Positions 1 to 8,289 of a stretch of 64,000 nt of DNA are shown one piece after another. A program made the position numbers and the translations under genes. The notes under the pieces are model-generated. The model did no database searches. It was not told the DNA's origin and was given only the letters and a program-made list of their open reading frames with translations. Location of the stretch: assembly GCF_001514065.1 (NCBI RefSeq), contig NZ_KQ948430.1, positions 478,042 through 542,041 of the forward strand. The letters run 5' to 3'. Position 1 is the stretch's first letter, and the number at the start of each line of letters is the position of its first letter. The DNA comes from Streptomyces antibioticus. GTDB taxonomy: Bacteria > Actinomycetota > Actinomycetes > Streptomycetales > Streptomycetaceae.

Positions 1-99
1 GTCTCGACCCGCGTGTTCCTGCTGACCCCCGCCAACACGGAGATCGTGAACGGCGACCCGGCCGCGCACCGCACGGACGGTTTCTTCAACCAGAGCTGA
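1..99 (+). CDS. C-terminal fragment of an unidentified protein
   Basis: An open frame runs from the first base to a TGA at 97-99 and gives 32 residues ending in FFNQS. The start lies outside the window. Codon use (G/C third positions) fits the surrounding genes and a perfect hairpin follows the stop at once, so it is probably the true end of a gene. No family was recognised from so short a piece. Confidence 0.55.
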   Translation, partial: VSTRVFLLTPANTEIVNGDPAAHRTDGFFNQS

Positions 100-124
100 G
101 GCAGGGCCGCTCACCGGCCCTGCC
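100..124. terminator. Perfect 10-bp hairpin between convergent genes
   Basis: GGCAGGGCCG (100-109) pairs exactly with CGGCCCTGCC (115-124) around a 5-base loop, starting on the base after a stop codon. There is no T-tract, as is usual for terminators in high-GC actinomycetes. It sits between a plus-strand stop (99) and a minus-strand stop (136) and could serve both genes. Confidence 0.7.
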
Positions 125-135
125 CCGCGCAGGGT

Positions 136-1326
136 TCACCGGAAGGCATCCAGCCCGGTGAGCGCCTTGCCCAGTACCAGTTGGTGCATTTCGACGGTCC
201 CCTCGTACGTCAGCACCGACTCCAGATTCGTCGCGTGCCGCATGACGGGGTATTCGAGGGAGATCCCGTTGGCACCGAGGACGGTCCGCGAGGTCCGGCA
301 GATCTCGATGGCCTCCCGCACGTTGTTGAGCTTGCCGAAGCTGACCTGCTCGGGACGCAGGCGGCCGGCATCCATGCGCCGCCCCAGATGATGGGCGAGC
401 AGAATCCCCTTGTGCAGTTCGACCGCCATGTCGGCGAGCTTGGCCTGGGTCAGCTGGAACCCGCCGATGGGCCGCCCGAACTGCTCCCGCGTCTTCGCGT
501 ACTCGACCGCGGCCTCCAGACAGCTCCGCGCGGCCCCCATCGCGCCCCACACGATCCCGTACCGGGCGTGCGACAGACAGCTCAGCGGCCCCTTGAGCCC
601 GACGACCTCCGGCAGCACGGCGTCCGAGGGCAGTCGTACGTCGTCGAGAACGAGCTCACTGGTGACGGACGCCCGCAGCGACCACTTGTGCTTGATCTCG
701 GGCGCGGAGAACCCGGGCGAGTCCGTCGGCACGACGAACCCCCGCACCCCCTCCTCGGTCTGCGCCCACACCACGGCGACGCCCGCGACCGAGCCATTGG
801 TGATCCACATCTTCCGCCCGTTGAGCACCCAGTCGGAGCCGTCGCGCTTCGCGTACGTCCGCATGGACGCGGGGTCGGACCCGTGGTCGGGCTCGGTCAG
901 CCCGAAGCAGCCGATGACCTCACCGGCCGCCATGCGCGGCAGCCAGGCCTGCTTCTGCTCCTCGCTCCCGAACCGGTGAATCGCGTACATGGCGAGGGAC
1001 CCCTGCACGGAGACAAGGGAGCGAATACCGGAGTCGGCGGCTTCGAGCTCCAGACAGGCGAGCCCGTACTGCACCGCGCTGGCCCCGGCGCACCCGTACC
1101 CGTCCAGTGACATCCCGAGCGCCCCGATCCCGCCGAGTTCCCGGGCGAGCTCCCGAATCCCGGGCAGCTCCCCGCTCTCGTACCACTCGGCGACATAAGG
1201 CAGCACCCGATCCGCGGCCCAGGCCCGCACGGTGTCCCGGACGGCGAGGTCCTCGGGCTCCAGCAGATCATCGATACCGAGGGGATCGGCGGGATCGAAC
1301 GGCGGCAGCTTCGAGGCCCCAGACAT
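136..1326 (-). CDS. Acyl-CoA dehydrogenase, glutaryl-CoA dehydrogenase-like
   Basis: A 396-residue cytoplasmic flavoenzyme of the acyl-CoA dehydrogenase family, which oxidises an acyl-CoA at the alpha-beta bond and passes electrons to ETF. Visible signatures are the FAD-binding stretch GCFGLTEPDHGSD, the substrate-loop KMWITNGS, and a C-terminal YEGTVEMHQLVLGKALTG segment. The Glu of YEGT is where glutaryl-CoA dehydrogenases keep the catalytic base. Length and C-terminus fit glutaryl-CoA dehydrogenase (lysine/tryptophan catabolism), but the substrate is inferred. The ATG at 1326 was chosen over an in-frame start at 1344 because GGAGGG lies 7 bases before it. It appears monocistronic, and a 15-bp palindrome lies 24 bases upstream. 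Confidence 0.85.
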   Translation of the reverse strand: MSGASKLPPFDPADPLGIDDLLEPEDLAVRDTVRAWAADRVLPYVAEWYESGELPGIRELARELGGIGALGMSLDGYGCAGASAVQYGLACLELEAADSGIRSLVSVQGSLAMYAIHRFGSEEQKQAWLPRMAAGEVIGCFGLTEPDHGSDPASMRTYAKRDGSDWVLNGRKMWITNGSVAGVAVVWAQTEEGVRGFVVPTDSPGFSAPEIKHKWSLRASVTSELVLDDVRLPSDAVLPEVVGLKGPLSCLSHARYGIVWGAMGAARSCLEAAVEYAKTREQFGRPIGGFQLTQAKLADMAVELHKGILLAHHLGRRMDAGRLRPEQVSFGKLNNVREAIEICRTSRTVLGANGISLEYPVMRHATNLESVLTYEGTVEMHQLVLGKALTGLDAFR

Positions 1327-1349
1327 GACAACACCCTCCGACACAGAAA

Positions 1350-1364
1350 ACTAGCACCGCTAGT
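1350..1364. promoter_or_regulatory. Palindromic operator ACTAGC-N3-GCTAGT
   Basis: A perfect 6-3-6 inverted repeat (ACTAGC, ACC, GCTAGT) lies between the acyl-CoA dehydrogenase start at 1326 and the end of the MFS gene at 1470. Its size and placement are typical of a TetR-family dimer site, and TetR-type repressors commonly control acyl-CoA dehydrogenase genes in actinomycetes. The regulator is not next to it, so its identity is unknown. Confidence 0.55.
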
Positions 1365-1469
1365 CAGGACTGGTGCTCGACGTTACCCGCAGCCGCCAAC
1401 GACGCGAAACCCCCACAGGAAACGCCCACTCTCCAGCCGACAGTCACAGGCGGTGCGCGGGTGGGAGAG

Positions 1470-3065
1470 CTACGCGGAGACGCGGGACTCCATGACGTCC
1501 CTCGGCGCCGGAACCTCGACCGGCATCGCCTCGCACTGCATCACCCGCGGCAACCGCAACGCCATCACCGCCCCCAGCAGCAACAACCCCGCACTCACCA
1601 GCAGCGTCACATGCAGCCCGTGCACAAAACAGTCCCGAGCCGTCCGGCGCAGGGCCTCCCCGGCGGACCCACCCAAACGGTCGGCCACCTCGTACGCCTC
1701 GCCCAGCGAATGCCCCGCCGCCGCAGAGGCCGACGCCGGCACGCCCTGCACGGACGACAGTCCAGGCGTGTACGCCGCGTTCATCACACTGCCGAGCAGC
1801 GCGATCCCGATGCCCGCGCCCAGCTGGTACGACGTCTCGCCGATCGCCGCCGCCCCGCCCGCCTGCTCCGGCGGAGCCTCGCTCAGCATCGACTCGTACG
1901 CCCCGAACAGCGTCGTCTCCAGACCGAAGCCGAGCAGCACGAAGCCGAACAGAAGCAACGGCGCGTTGTCCTCGCCGCCCATCCCGAGCAGCGTCAGCAC
2001 CGCGACGGCCGTCAGGCCGAACCCGAAGCTCACCATCCGCCGCGGCCCGAACCGCCGCAGCATCCGCGCCCCGGCAAGACCGGACGCCATCGCGGCCACG
2101 GTCAGCGGCAGCAGCCGCAGCCCGGTCTCCAGCGGGGAGAGCCCCAGCACCAGCTGGAGATACTGCGCCGCGATCAGCTCAAGGCCCACCAGGGCGAGCA
2201 TCGCCAGCACGATGCAGCAGACGGAGGTGGAGAACGCGGGCCGCGCGAACATCCGCAGGTCCACCAGCGGATGCGTACGGCGCCTTTGTCGTCGTACGAA
2301 AAGAACCAGCAGCACCGCGCCCACCACCAGCGGCACCGCGGTGATCCCGTCGATCTCGCCGCCGCCGAGCCGCTTCACGCCCAGCACGACCCCGAAGAGT
2401 CCGGCCGCGGCCATCAGCGCGCCGACCACGTCCCAGGGTCCCTGCCCGCTGCCCTTCGACTCGGGCAGCAGCAGCCGTCCGACCGGCAGGCTGACCAGCA
2501 TCAACGGGATGTTGACGAGGAAGACCGAGCCCCACCAGAAGTGCTCCAGCAAGAACCCGCCGAGCAGCGGACCCACCGCCGCGCCGACCGCGGCCACCGC
2601 GCTCCAGATGCCGATCGCCAGCGCGCGCTCGCGCCGGTCGGGGAAGACCTGGCGGAGGATCGACAGCGTCGCGGGCATGATCATGGCGCCGCCGACGCCG
2701 AGCAGCGCCCGCGCGAAGATCAGCACCTGCGCGTTGTCGGCGAGGGCGGCCAGGCCGGAGGCGACACCGAAGAGGGCGTACCCGAGCAGGAGGACGCGTC
2801 TGCGGCCGACCTTGTCGCCGAGCGTGCCGAAGAGGATCAGCAGCGAGGCGCAGACGAGGGGGTAGACGTCGACGATCCAGAGCAGCTCTATCGCGCCGGG
2901 CTTGAGGTCCTCGGTGACGGCGGGGACCGCCACATGCAGCACGGTCGCGTCGACCGCGACCAGGAGCAGGCTCACGCAGAGGACGACGAGGACGACCCAG
3001 CGGTTGGCACCGGCCCCGGCCGCCCGACGGCGCAGCGCTGCGGCGGCCGTGGTCGTCCCGGACAT
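1470..3065 (-). CDS. MFS drug exporter, DHA2 (14-TM) family
   Basis: A 531-residue integral membrane protein of the EmrB/QacA type, predicted to export drugs or other toxic compounds by proton antiport. After a short Ala/Arg-rich cytoplasmic start, the first helix carries VALLLVAVDATVL-type residues. The motif-A region GDKVGRRRVLL follows, and motif C appears as AVGAAVGPLLGG. Its length suits 14 helices. The ATG at 3065 has GGGAGG seven bases upstream; an open frame continues to 3269 but includes leader hairpins and lacks a ribosome binding site. Substrate cannot be read from sequence. No TetR or MarR gene is adjacent, but two hairpins occupy the leader. Confidence 0.85.
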   Translation of the reverse strand: MSGTTTAAAALRRRAAGAGANRWVVLVVLCVSLLLVAVDATVLHVAVPAVTEDLKPGAIELLWIVDVYPLVCASLLILFGTLGDKVGRRRVLLLGYALFGVASGLAALADNAQVLIFARALLGVGGAMIMPATLSILRQVFPDRRERALAIGIWSAVAAVGAAVGPLLGGFLLEHFWWGSVFLVNIPLMLVSLPVGRLLLPESKGSGQGPWDVVGALMAAAGLFGVVLGVKRLGGGEIDGITAVPLVVGAVLLVLFVRRQRRRTHPLVDLRMFARPAFSTSVCCIVLAMLALVGLELIAAQYLQLVLGLSPLETGLRLLPLTVAAMASGLAGARMLRRFGPRRMVSFGFGLTAVAVLTLLGMGGEDNAPLLLFGFVLLGFGLETTLFGAYESMLSEAPPEQAGGAAAIGETSYQLGAGIGIALLGSVMNAAYTPGLSSVQGVPASASAAAGHSLGEAYEVADRLGGSAGEALRRTARDCFVHGLHVTLLVSAGLLLLGAVMALRLPRVMQCEAMPVEVPAPRDVMESRVSA

Positions 3066-3104
3066 GTACGTACCTCCCAGATGTTCCCTCGCGTTCGGCG
3101 GGCA

Positions 3105-3157
3105 CACGGGGTGGGGACTCCCCGTGATCTCGGCCGGAGGAGCGGTGGTCTCCGGCC
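3105..3157 (-). promoter_or_regulatory. Two hairpins in the leader of the MFS gene
   Basis: On the strand that would be transcribed into the MFS message, GGCCGGAG/CTCCGGCC (8 bp, 3132-3139 with 3150-3157) is followed by CACGGGG/CCCCGTG (7 bp, 3105-3111 with 3120-3126). They lie 40-92 bases before the start codon. Both arms match perfectly. They could be leader RNA structures or operators; nothing in the sequence decides between these. Confidence 0.4.
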
Positions 3158-3325
3158 CGCGCAACGAAGGCGAGTGACACGTCAGCGTACGCGAGTTCAC
3201 GTCTCGGCCAAGTGGTGGACCTCTCACACTCCGCGGAGAACTCGTGTGGCGTACGCCACTCTCCCTCACCTCCGAACACGCCCCTGCGGCGCTCGCGGTT
3301 CACCGGGCGTTCAATAATCGGGCCC

Positions 3326-4651
3326 GTGACCGATCTTGAGACGCGCGCGGCGCCGGCCGAGAACGCCTTGCGCCGCGCGGCCCCGGCCCTCCTCGGGTAC
3401 GCGGCCGTCCGCGCCCTGGGCCTGCTCGCGCTGGCCCTGTGGAGCGCGGCGCGCGACAAGAGCGCGTACACCCTGCTGACGGCCCGCTGGGACGCCCTCT
3501 GGTACACGAGGGTCGCCGAGCTGGGATACGGCTACGAGGTCCGCCTCCCGAACGGCGACGTGCACTCGAACCTCGCCTTCTTCCCGCTCCTGCCGTGGCT
3601 GGAGCGGGGCATCGCGGCGGTGACACCGCTGTCGTACGCCGACGCCGGCTTCGTCGTCAGCCTGCTCGCCTCGCTCGCCGCGGCCTGGGGGATCTTCGCG
3701 GTCGCGGACCATGTGTACGGGCGCCGGGCCGGGGCCTGTGCCGTGCTGGTCTGGGCGGTGCTGCCGGTCGGGATCGTGCAGTCGATGGCGTACAGCGAGT
3801 CGCTGTTCACCGCGCTCGCCGCCTGGTCGCTGTACGCCGTCCTGACCGGCCGCTGGCTGACGGCGGGCACCCTGGCGGCGCTGGCGGGCCTGACCCGGCC
3901 GGTGGGGCTCGCGGTGGTCGCGGCGGTGTGGGTGACGGGCATCGCCGCCTTCCTACGGGACCGGGCCGCCGCCCGCGCACCCTCATCCCTACGGGACCGG
4001 GCCGCCGCCCGCGCACCCTCATCCGTGCGGGACCGGGCCGCCGCCCGAGCTCCCTCGTTCGTGCGGGACCGAAGCGCGGCCGCCGCGCAGGGCGCGGGGG
4101 AGACGACCCGCGCCCCCTCCCCCACCGGCGACGGGCCGGCCGGGGGCGCGCCGGCCTGGCACCGCGCCCTCGGCATGCTCCTCGCGCCCCTCGGCGCCGC
4201 CGGCTACGTCCTGTGGGTCGGCCACCGCACCGGCAAGGGCCCCCTCGGCTACCTCGACGTCCAGGCGGGCTGGCGCAACGGCTTCGACGGCGGCTACGCC
4301 TTCGCCCGCTTCGTCGCCGACAAGTTCACGTCGTTCCCCGCGGCCCTCGCCGGCATCGGTCTGATCGTCGGGGTCGGGCTGGTGGTGTGGCTGTACGTCG
4401 TCTGCGTACGGCAGGGCCAGCCGCTGCCGCTCCTGGTGTACGCCGGTGTCGTGACCGCCCTCGCGCTGTGCGCGTCGAGTTACTTCGGCTCGAAACCGCG
4501 CCTGCTGCTGCCCGCCTTCCCGCTGCTGCTCCCCCTCGCCCTGGCCCTGGCGCGGTCGCGGACGTCCAGGGCGGCCCTGGTGGTGGCCGGTGCGGCCCTG
4601 GCCTCGGCGGTGTACGGGGCGTTCTGGCTGAACGGCTCGGGCCCGCCATGA
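3326..4651 (+). CDS. PIG-V-like polytopic membrane mannosyltransferase
   Basis: A 441-residue membrane glycosyltransferase. RWDALWYTRVAELGY at about residues 52-66 and NLAFFPLLPWLERG shortly after resemble the conserved Asp-containing loop and FFPL-x-P motif of PIG-V-type (GPI mannosyltransferase 2) and related GT-C enzymes. These use a polyprenyl-linked sugar outside the membrane. Roughly nine to ten hydrophobic segments follow. The GTG at 3326 is preferred over upstream in-frame codons because the protein then begins just before the first helix. There is no clear ribosome binding site and an AATAAT-like box lies about 10 bases upstream, so a leaderless message is possible. The middle contains a 12-residue tandem repeat and a long hydrophilic loop. 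Acceptor unknown. Confidence 0.7.
   Translation: MTDLETRAAPAENALRRAAPALLGYAAVRALGLLALALWSAARDKSAYTLLTARWDALWYTRVAELGYGYEVRLPNGDVHSNLAFFPLLPWLERGIAAVTPLSYADAGFVVSLLASLAAAWGIFAVADHVYGRRAGACAVLVWAVLPVGIVQSMAYSESLFTALAAWSLYAVLTGRWLTAGTLAALAGLTRPVGLAVVAAVWVTGIAAFLRDRAAARAPSSLRDRAAARAPSSVRDRAAARAPSFVRDRSAAAAQGAGETTRAPSPTGDGPAGGAPAWHRALGMLLAPLGAAGYVLWVGHRTGKGPLGYLDVQAGWRNGFDGGYAFARFVADKFTSFPAALAGIGLIVGVGLVVWLYVVCVRQGQPLPLLVYAGVVTALALCASSYFGSKPRLLLPAFPLLLPLALALARSRTSRAALVVAGAALASAVYGAFWLNGSGPP
3953..4084 (+). repeat. 36-bp tandem repeat within the mannosyltransferase gene
   Basis: Three full 36-bp units (3953-3988, 3989-4024, 4025-4060) and a partial fourth (from 4061) encode [LV]RDRAAARAPS[SF]. The first two are nearly identical in DNA, with the third diverging at several bases. 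Being a multiple of three, unit gain or loss would keep the frame. It encodes a positively charged loop between hydrophobic segments. Confidence 0.9.
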
Positions 4652-4887
4652 TCGACTCGCGGCGCCCGATGAGCGCCGGGATAATTCCGCCCCATGATTC
4701 GGTGAACGAATTCATAAGCGCCAATAAACCGGAACCCGGAATGATCAAAGGAATTGAAGGGGCAGGCGCGAAGAAAGCGGATTCCTCGGAAATAAACCTC
4801 TTCCTGAGAGGAATCCCACATCACATCGTCATCACAAAGCCGTGGATTCGACCGGGAACTGAGCTCACTCGCTGTAACGTCGATTGG

Positions 4888-5883
4888 GTGCGTACCGAAC
4901 GAAACCTCACCCGTCTGGACCGGGTGTTCGCCAGGCTGGACCGTGAGCCGGAACGACCGGCGCATCTCGACGTGCCGCGGATGTCCCGGCACCGGGTCGC
5001 GCTGCTCGCCGGAACCCTGCTGTTCTACCTGGCGATCGTATGGCTCGTGGTGGACACGTCGTGGCTGGTCCGGCTGGACTGGCAGGTCATGTTCTTCCGG
5101 CCGTACCAGCAGTGGTCGGAGATCCACTGGTTCGTGGACTACTACGTGGTGCTCGGCCAGCGCGGCCCGACCGCGGTGATGGTCGCGGCCTGGCTGGGCT
5201 GGCGCTCCTGGCGGCAGCACACCCTGCGCCCGCTGCTCACCCTCGGCGCCTCGTTGCTCCTGCTGAACATCACGGTGGGCGCCGCCAAGATCGGCATGGG
5301 CCGCCTCGGACCGCACTACGCGACCACCATCGGCTCGAACGAGATGGGTCTGGGCGGCGATATATTTCCCAGCGGCCACACCGCGAACGCCGTGGTGACC
5401 TGGGGAATCCTGGCCTATCTTGCCTCCACCCCGAGGGCCCGCAGATGGCTGTCCGCCGTCTCCGCGGTGACCTCGCTCGGCGTCGGCCTCGCCACCGTCT
5501 ACCTCGGTACGCACTGGCTGAGCGACGTCATGCTCGGCTGGACCGCGGGTCTGCTGGTCCTGCTGGCCCTGCCCTGGTGCGAGCCCCTCATCACCCGCGC
5601 CGAGACCGCCCTCTTCGACCTGCGCGACCGCTGGCGGGCCCGCCGCGCGGTCCCCACGGCCGTCAAGCCGGTCGAGGTCCCGGTGTCGCTCAAGCCGCGC
5701 ACCGCGCCGCAGAGCGAGCCCGCGGCCCGCTCCGGCCGGGCGCCCGCCTATCTGGCGCCGGGCCCCCACACGACCCGCTCGGAGCGCACCCCGGTCACCC
5801 CGGTCGGCCCGCGCCGGCCACCTCATCCCGACCGCGTCGCACGCGGCACGGCCTCGGCGGCCCGCCCCCTGACAGGCGGATAG
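4888..5883 (+). CDS. PAP2 family membrane protein with altered catalytic motifs
   Basis: A 331-residue protein with about five or six membrane helices and a Pro/Arg-rich cytoplasmic tail of about 90 residues. It has the PAP2 (type 2 phosphatidic acid phosphatase / undecaprenyl-pyrophosphatase superfamily) layout: KIGMGRLGP as motif 1, FPSGHTANAV as motif 2 and ATVYLGTHWLSDV as motif 3. The PSGH histidine and the H...D pair are present. The second Arg of motif 1 (normally K-x6-R-P) is Gly, and the Arg that starts motif 3 is Thr, so activity is uncertain. The GTG at 4888 was chosen because sequence before it is AT-rich and uncodon-like; ATG 4981 is an alternative. Confidence 0.75.
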   Translation: MRTERNLTRLDRVFARLDREPERPAHLDVPRMSRHRVALLAGTLLFYLAIVWLVVDTSWLVRLDWQVMFFRPYQQWSEIHWFVDYYVVLGQRGPTAVMVAAWLGWRSWRQHTLRPLLTLGASLLLLNITVGAAKIGMGRLGPHYATTIGSNEMGLGGDIFPSGHTANAVVTWGILAYLASTPRARRWLSAVSAVTSLGVGLATVYLGTHWLSDVMLGWTAGLLVLLALPWCEPLITRAETALFDLRDRWRARRAVPTAVKPVEVPVSLKPRTAPQSEPAARSGRAPAYLAPGPHTTRSERTPVTPVGPRRPPHPDRVARGTASAARPLTGG

Positions 5884-5930
5884 GCCGCCGGCGGACAGCG
5901 GGGACGGTACGCACACACCCACCCCGCAGC

Positions 5931-5964
5931 GACGGCCTCCACTCCTCACCGAGTGGGGGCCGTC
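5931..5964. terminator. 14-bp hairpin between convergent genes
   Basis: GACGGCCTCCACTC (5931-5944) pairs with GAGTGGGGGCCGTC (5951-5964) around CTCACC, with a single T-G pair. It lies 47 bases after the PAP2 stop and 24 bases after the minus-strand I78-type gene end, so it can terminate both. Confidence 0.75.
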
Positions 5965-5987
5965 GTCGTAGGTCGGCTCGTCGTGGG

Positions 5988-6203
5988 TCAGCCCTTCCAG
6001 GAGCGCGCCACGCGCCCGTCCTTCACCTCGAAGTTCAGCCGGCCGCTCCGGTACTCCATCGTGATGATCGCTCCGGGCGGCAGCGAACGGACCGTCGACC
6101 AGCCCTTCTCACGCGCGAGCCGCTCGGCGCGGTTCTGCTCCAGCCCCACATAGGCGTCCGGGTTGTCGTCGGGTTCGGCGGGCGGTATCGGTATCGGTGC
6201 CAT
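5988..6203 (-). CDS. Small I78-type peptidase inhibitor family protein
   Basis: A 71-residue protein with no signal peptide. The order NRAERLAREKGW, then RSLPPGAIITMEYRSGRLNFEVKDGRV, matches the small bacterial I78 peptidase-inhibitor fold (GxxxR... followed by paired strands with MEYRxxRLN). A target protease cannot be inferred. No Shine-Dalgarno sequence precedes the ATG; a TAGCGT box ends 6 bases upstream (6210-6215), which suits a leaderless message. It converges on the PAP2 gene and shares its terminator. Confidence 0.65.
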   Translation of the reverse strand: MAPIPIPPAEPDDNPDAYVGLEQNRAERLAREKGWSTVRSLPPGAIITMEYRSGRLNFEVKDGRVARSWKG

Positions 6204-6597
6204 ACGGCCACGCTAGGCCCTCCGCGCGTACCCGGGCCAGGAATCAGACCACTGTCGGTCACCGGTCCTCCTGCGGTCACGCTTCTGTCACAAGATCCCG
6301 ACAGCCGTTTCCCCGGGTCCGCGTCACACGTACGAGCGGTTCCCTAGGCCTTCCGCGCGTAATCGAACGTAATTCCCGCGTGTCGCGGACGCTCCTCGAA
6401 TAACCGGCCGGAAAGTGCCAGGAGATGTGTCGCCGGAGCCTTTTCCTTCCGATTCCGGGCGCGGCCGGTGGATCCGACACCGCACAGGAAAAACACCGAT
6501 CCACCACACAACCCCCGTACGCCCTCTGTCGCTGTGCGCGGCGACGCGAGCATCATGACGTGACCCGAGGCGCGACAAGCGAAGGGGCGATCCAGCG
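6204..6597. other. 394-bp gene-free region upstream of ctaD
   Basis: This region holds the promoter and leader of ctaD on the right, with GAAGGGG about 10 bases before its ATG, and the promoter of the I78 gene on the left. I found no strong -35/-10 pair, no complete Rex-type TTGTGA...TCACAA palindrome (only an isolated TGTCACAAG) and no convincing small ORF. The AT-richer section at about 6355-6420 (GTAATCGAACGTAATT) is the most likely promoter zone. Confidence 0.4.
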
Positions 6598-8289
6598 ATG
6601 GGTACCGAGACCGTGCAGACGACGGTGCGACCCGTGCGGAGCAGGAACCACGGCCGGGTCGTCGTCGACTGGCTGACCACCACCGACCACAAGAAGATCG
6701 GTCATCTCTACCTGATCACGTCGTTCGTGTTCTTCCTGGCCGGCGGCGTGATGGCGCTGCTGATGCGCGCCGAACTCGCCCGGCCGGGGTTGCAGTTCCT
6801 CACCAACGAGCAGTTCAACCAGTTGTTCACGATGCACGGCACGATCATGCTGCTGCTGTTCGCGACACCGAGCTTCGCGGGCTTCGCCAACGAGCTGATG
6901 CCGTTGCAGATCGGCGCGCCGGACGTGGCCTTCCCCCGGCTGAACATGCTGTCGTACTGGTTCTTCCTGTTCGGCGGGCTCATCGTGATGGGCTCGCTGC
7001 TGGTGCCGTCCGGTCCGGCCGCCTTCGGCTGGTTCGCCTACGCGCCGCTGAACAGCATGGAACGCTCGCCGGGTGTCGGCCCCGACCTGTGGATCATGGG
7101 GCTCGCGCTGGCCGGCTTCGGCACGATCCTCGGCGCGGTCAACTTCATCACCACGATCATCGGGATGCGCGCACCCGGCATGACGATGTTCCGGATGCCG
7201 ATCTTCACCTGGAACACGCTGTTCACGTCGATCCTGATCCTGATGGCGTTCCCGGTGCTGGCGGCGGCGCTGCTGGTGCTGGAGGCGGATCGCCGGTTCG
7301 GCTCGCAGGTGTTCGCGTCGGCCAACGGCGGGGCGCTGCTGTGGCAGCACCTGTTCTGGTTCTTCGGGCATCCCGAGGTCTACATCATCGCGCTGCCGTT
7401 CTTCGGGATCATCACGGAGATCCTGCCGGTCTTCAGCCGCAAGCCGCTGTTCGGCTATCTGACGCTGGTCGGCGCGACGATGGCGATCACCGGTCTGTCG
7501 ATCGTGGTGTGGGCCCACCACATGTTCGTCACCGGCGCGGTGCTGCTGCCGTTCTTCTCGTTCATGACGTTCCTCATCGCCGTGCCGACGGGCGTGAAGT
7601 TCTTCAACTGGATCGGCACCATGATGAAGGGCTCGCTGTCCTTCGAGACGCCGATGCTGTGGGCGTGCGGCTTCCTGGTGACCTTCCTGTTCGGCGGTCT
7701 GACCGGGGTGATCCTGGCGTCGCCGCCGCTGGACTTCCACGTCTCCGACTCGTACTTCGTCGTCGCCCACTTCCATTACGTCGTCTTCGGCACGGTCGTC
7801 TTCGCGATCTTCGGCGGCTTCTCCTTCTGGTGGCCCAAGTTCACCGGCAAGATGCTCGACGAGCGGCTCGGGAAGATCCAGTTCTGGACGCTGTTCGTCG
7901 GTTTCCACACCACGTTCCTGGTGCAGCACTGGCTGGGCGCGGAGGGCATGCCGCGCCGGTACGCCGACTATCTCGCCGCCGACGGGTTCACCGCCCTCAA
8001 CACGATCTCCACGATCGGCGCGTTCCTGCTCGGCATCTCGACCCTGCCGTTCCTCTACAACGTGTGGAAGACCGCCAAGTACGGGGAGAAGGTCGACACC
8101 GACGACCCCTGGGGCTACGGCCGTTCGCTGGAGTGGGCGACGTCCTGCCCGCCCCCGCGGCACAACTTCACGACGCTGCCGCGGATCCGCTCCGAGTCCC
8201 CGGCGTTCGATCTGCACCATCCCGAGTACGCGGCGCAGGCTCCGCAGCCCGAGCCAGCGAGCGAGCAAGCCGGCCGTGAGCCGTCCTGA
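6598..8289 (+). CDS. ctaD: Cytochrome c oxidase subunit I
   Basis: A 563-residue, 12-helix haem-copper oxidase subunit I of the aa3 type, the catalytic subunit that reduces O2 and pumps protons in the cytoplasmic membrane. The first haem-a ligand is the His in FTMHGTIM. The HPEVYI motif supplies the CuB histidine and the Tyr of the cross-link, WAHHMF the two further CuB ligands, and HFHYVVFG the haem a3 and second haem a histidines. It is not accompanied by subunits II, III or assembly genes here, so it is probably a second ctaD besides the one in the main cta cluster. Its last 122 bases overlap the end of the opposing WYL regulator gene. Confidence 0.95.
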   Translation: MGTETVQTTVRPVRSRNHGRVVVDWLTTTDHKKIGHLYLITSFVFFLAGGVMALLMRAELARPGLQFLTNEQFNQLFTMHGTIMLLLFATPSFAGFANELMPLQIGAPDVAFPRLNMLSYWFFLFGGLIVMGSLLVPSGPAAFGWFAYAPLNSMERSPGVGPDLWIMGLALAGFGTILGAVNFITTIIGMRAPGMTMFRMPIFTWNTLFTSILILMAFPVLAAALLVLEADRRFGSQVFASANGGALLWQHLFWFFGHPEVYIIALPFFGIITEILPVFSRKPLFGYLTLVGATMAITGLSIVVWAHHMFVTGAVLLPFFSFMTFLIAVPTGVKFFNWIGTMMKGSLSFETPMLWACGFLVTFLFGGLTGVILASPPLDFHVSDSYFVVAHFHYVVFGTVVFAIFGGFSFWWPKFTGKMLDERLGKIQFWTLFVGFHTTFLVQHWLGAEGMPRRYADYLAADGFTALNTISTIGAFLLGISTLPFLYNVWKTAKYGEKVDTDDPWGYGRSLEWATSCPPPRHNFTTLPRIRSESPAFDLHHPEYAAQAPQPEPASEQAGREPS

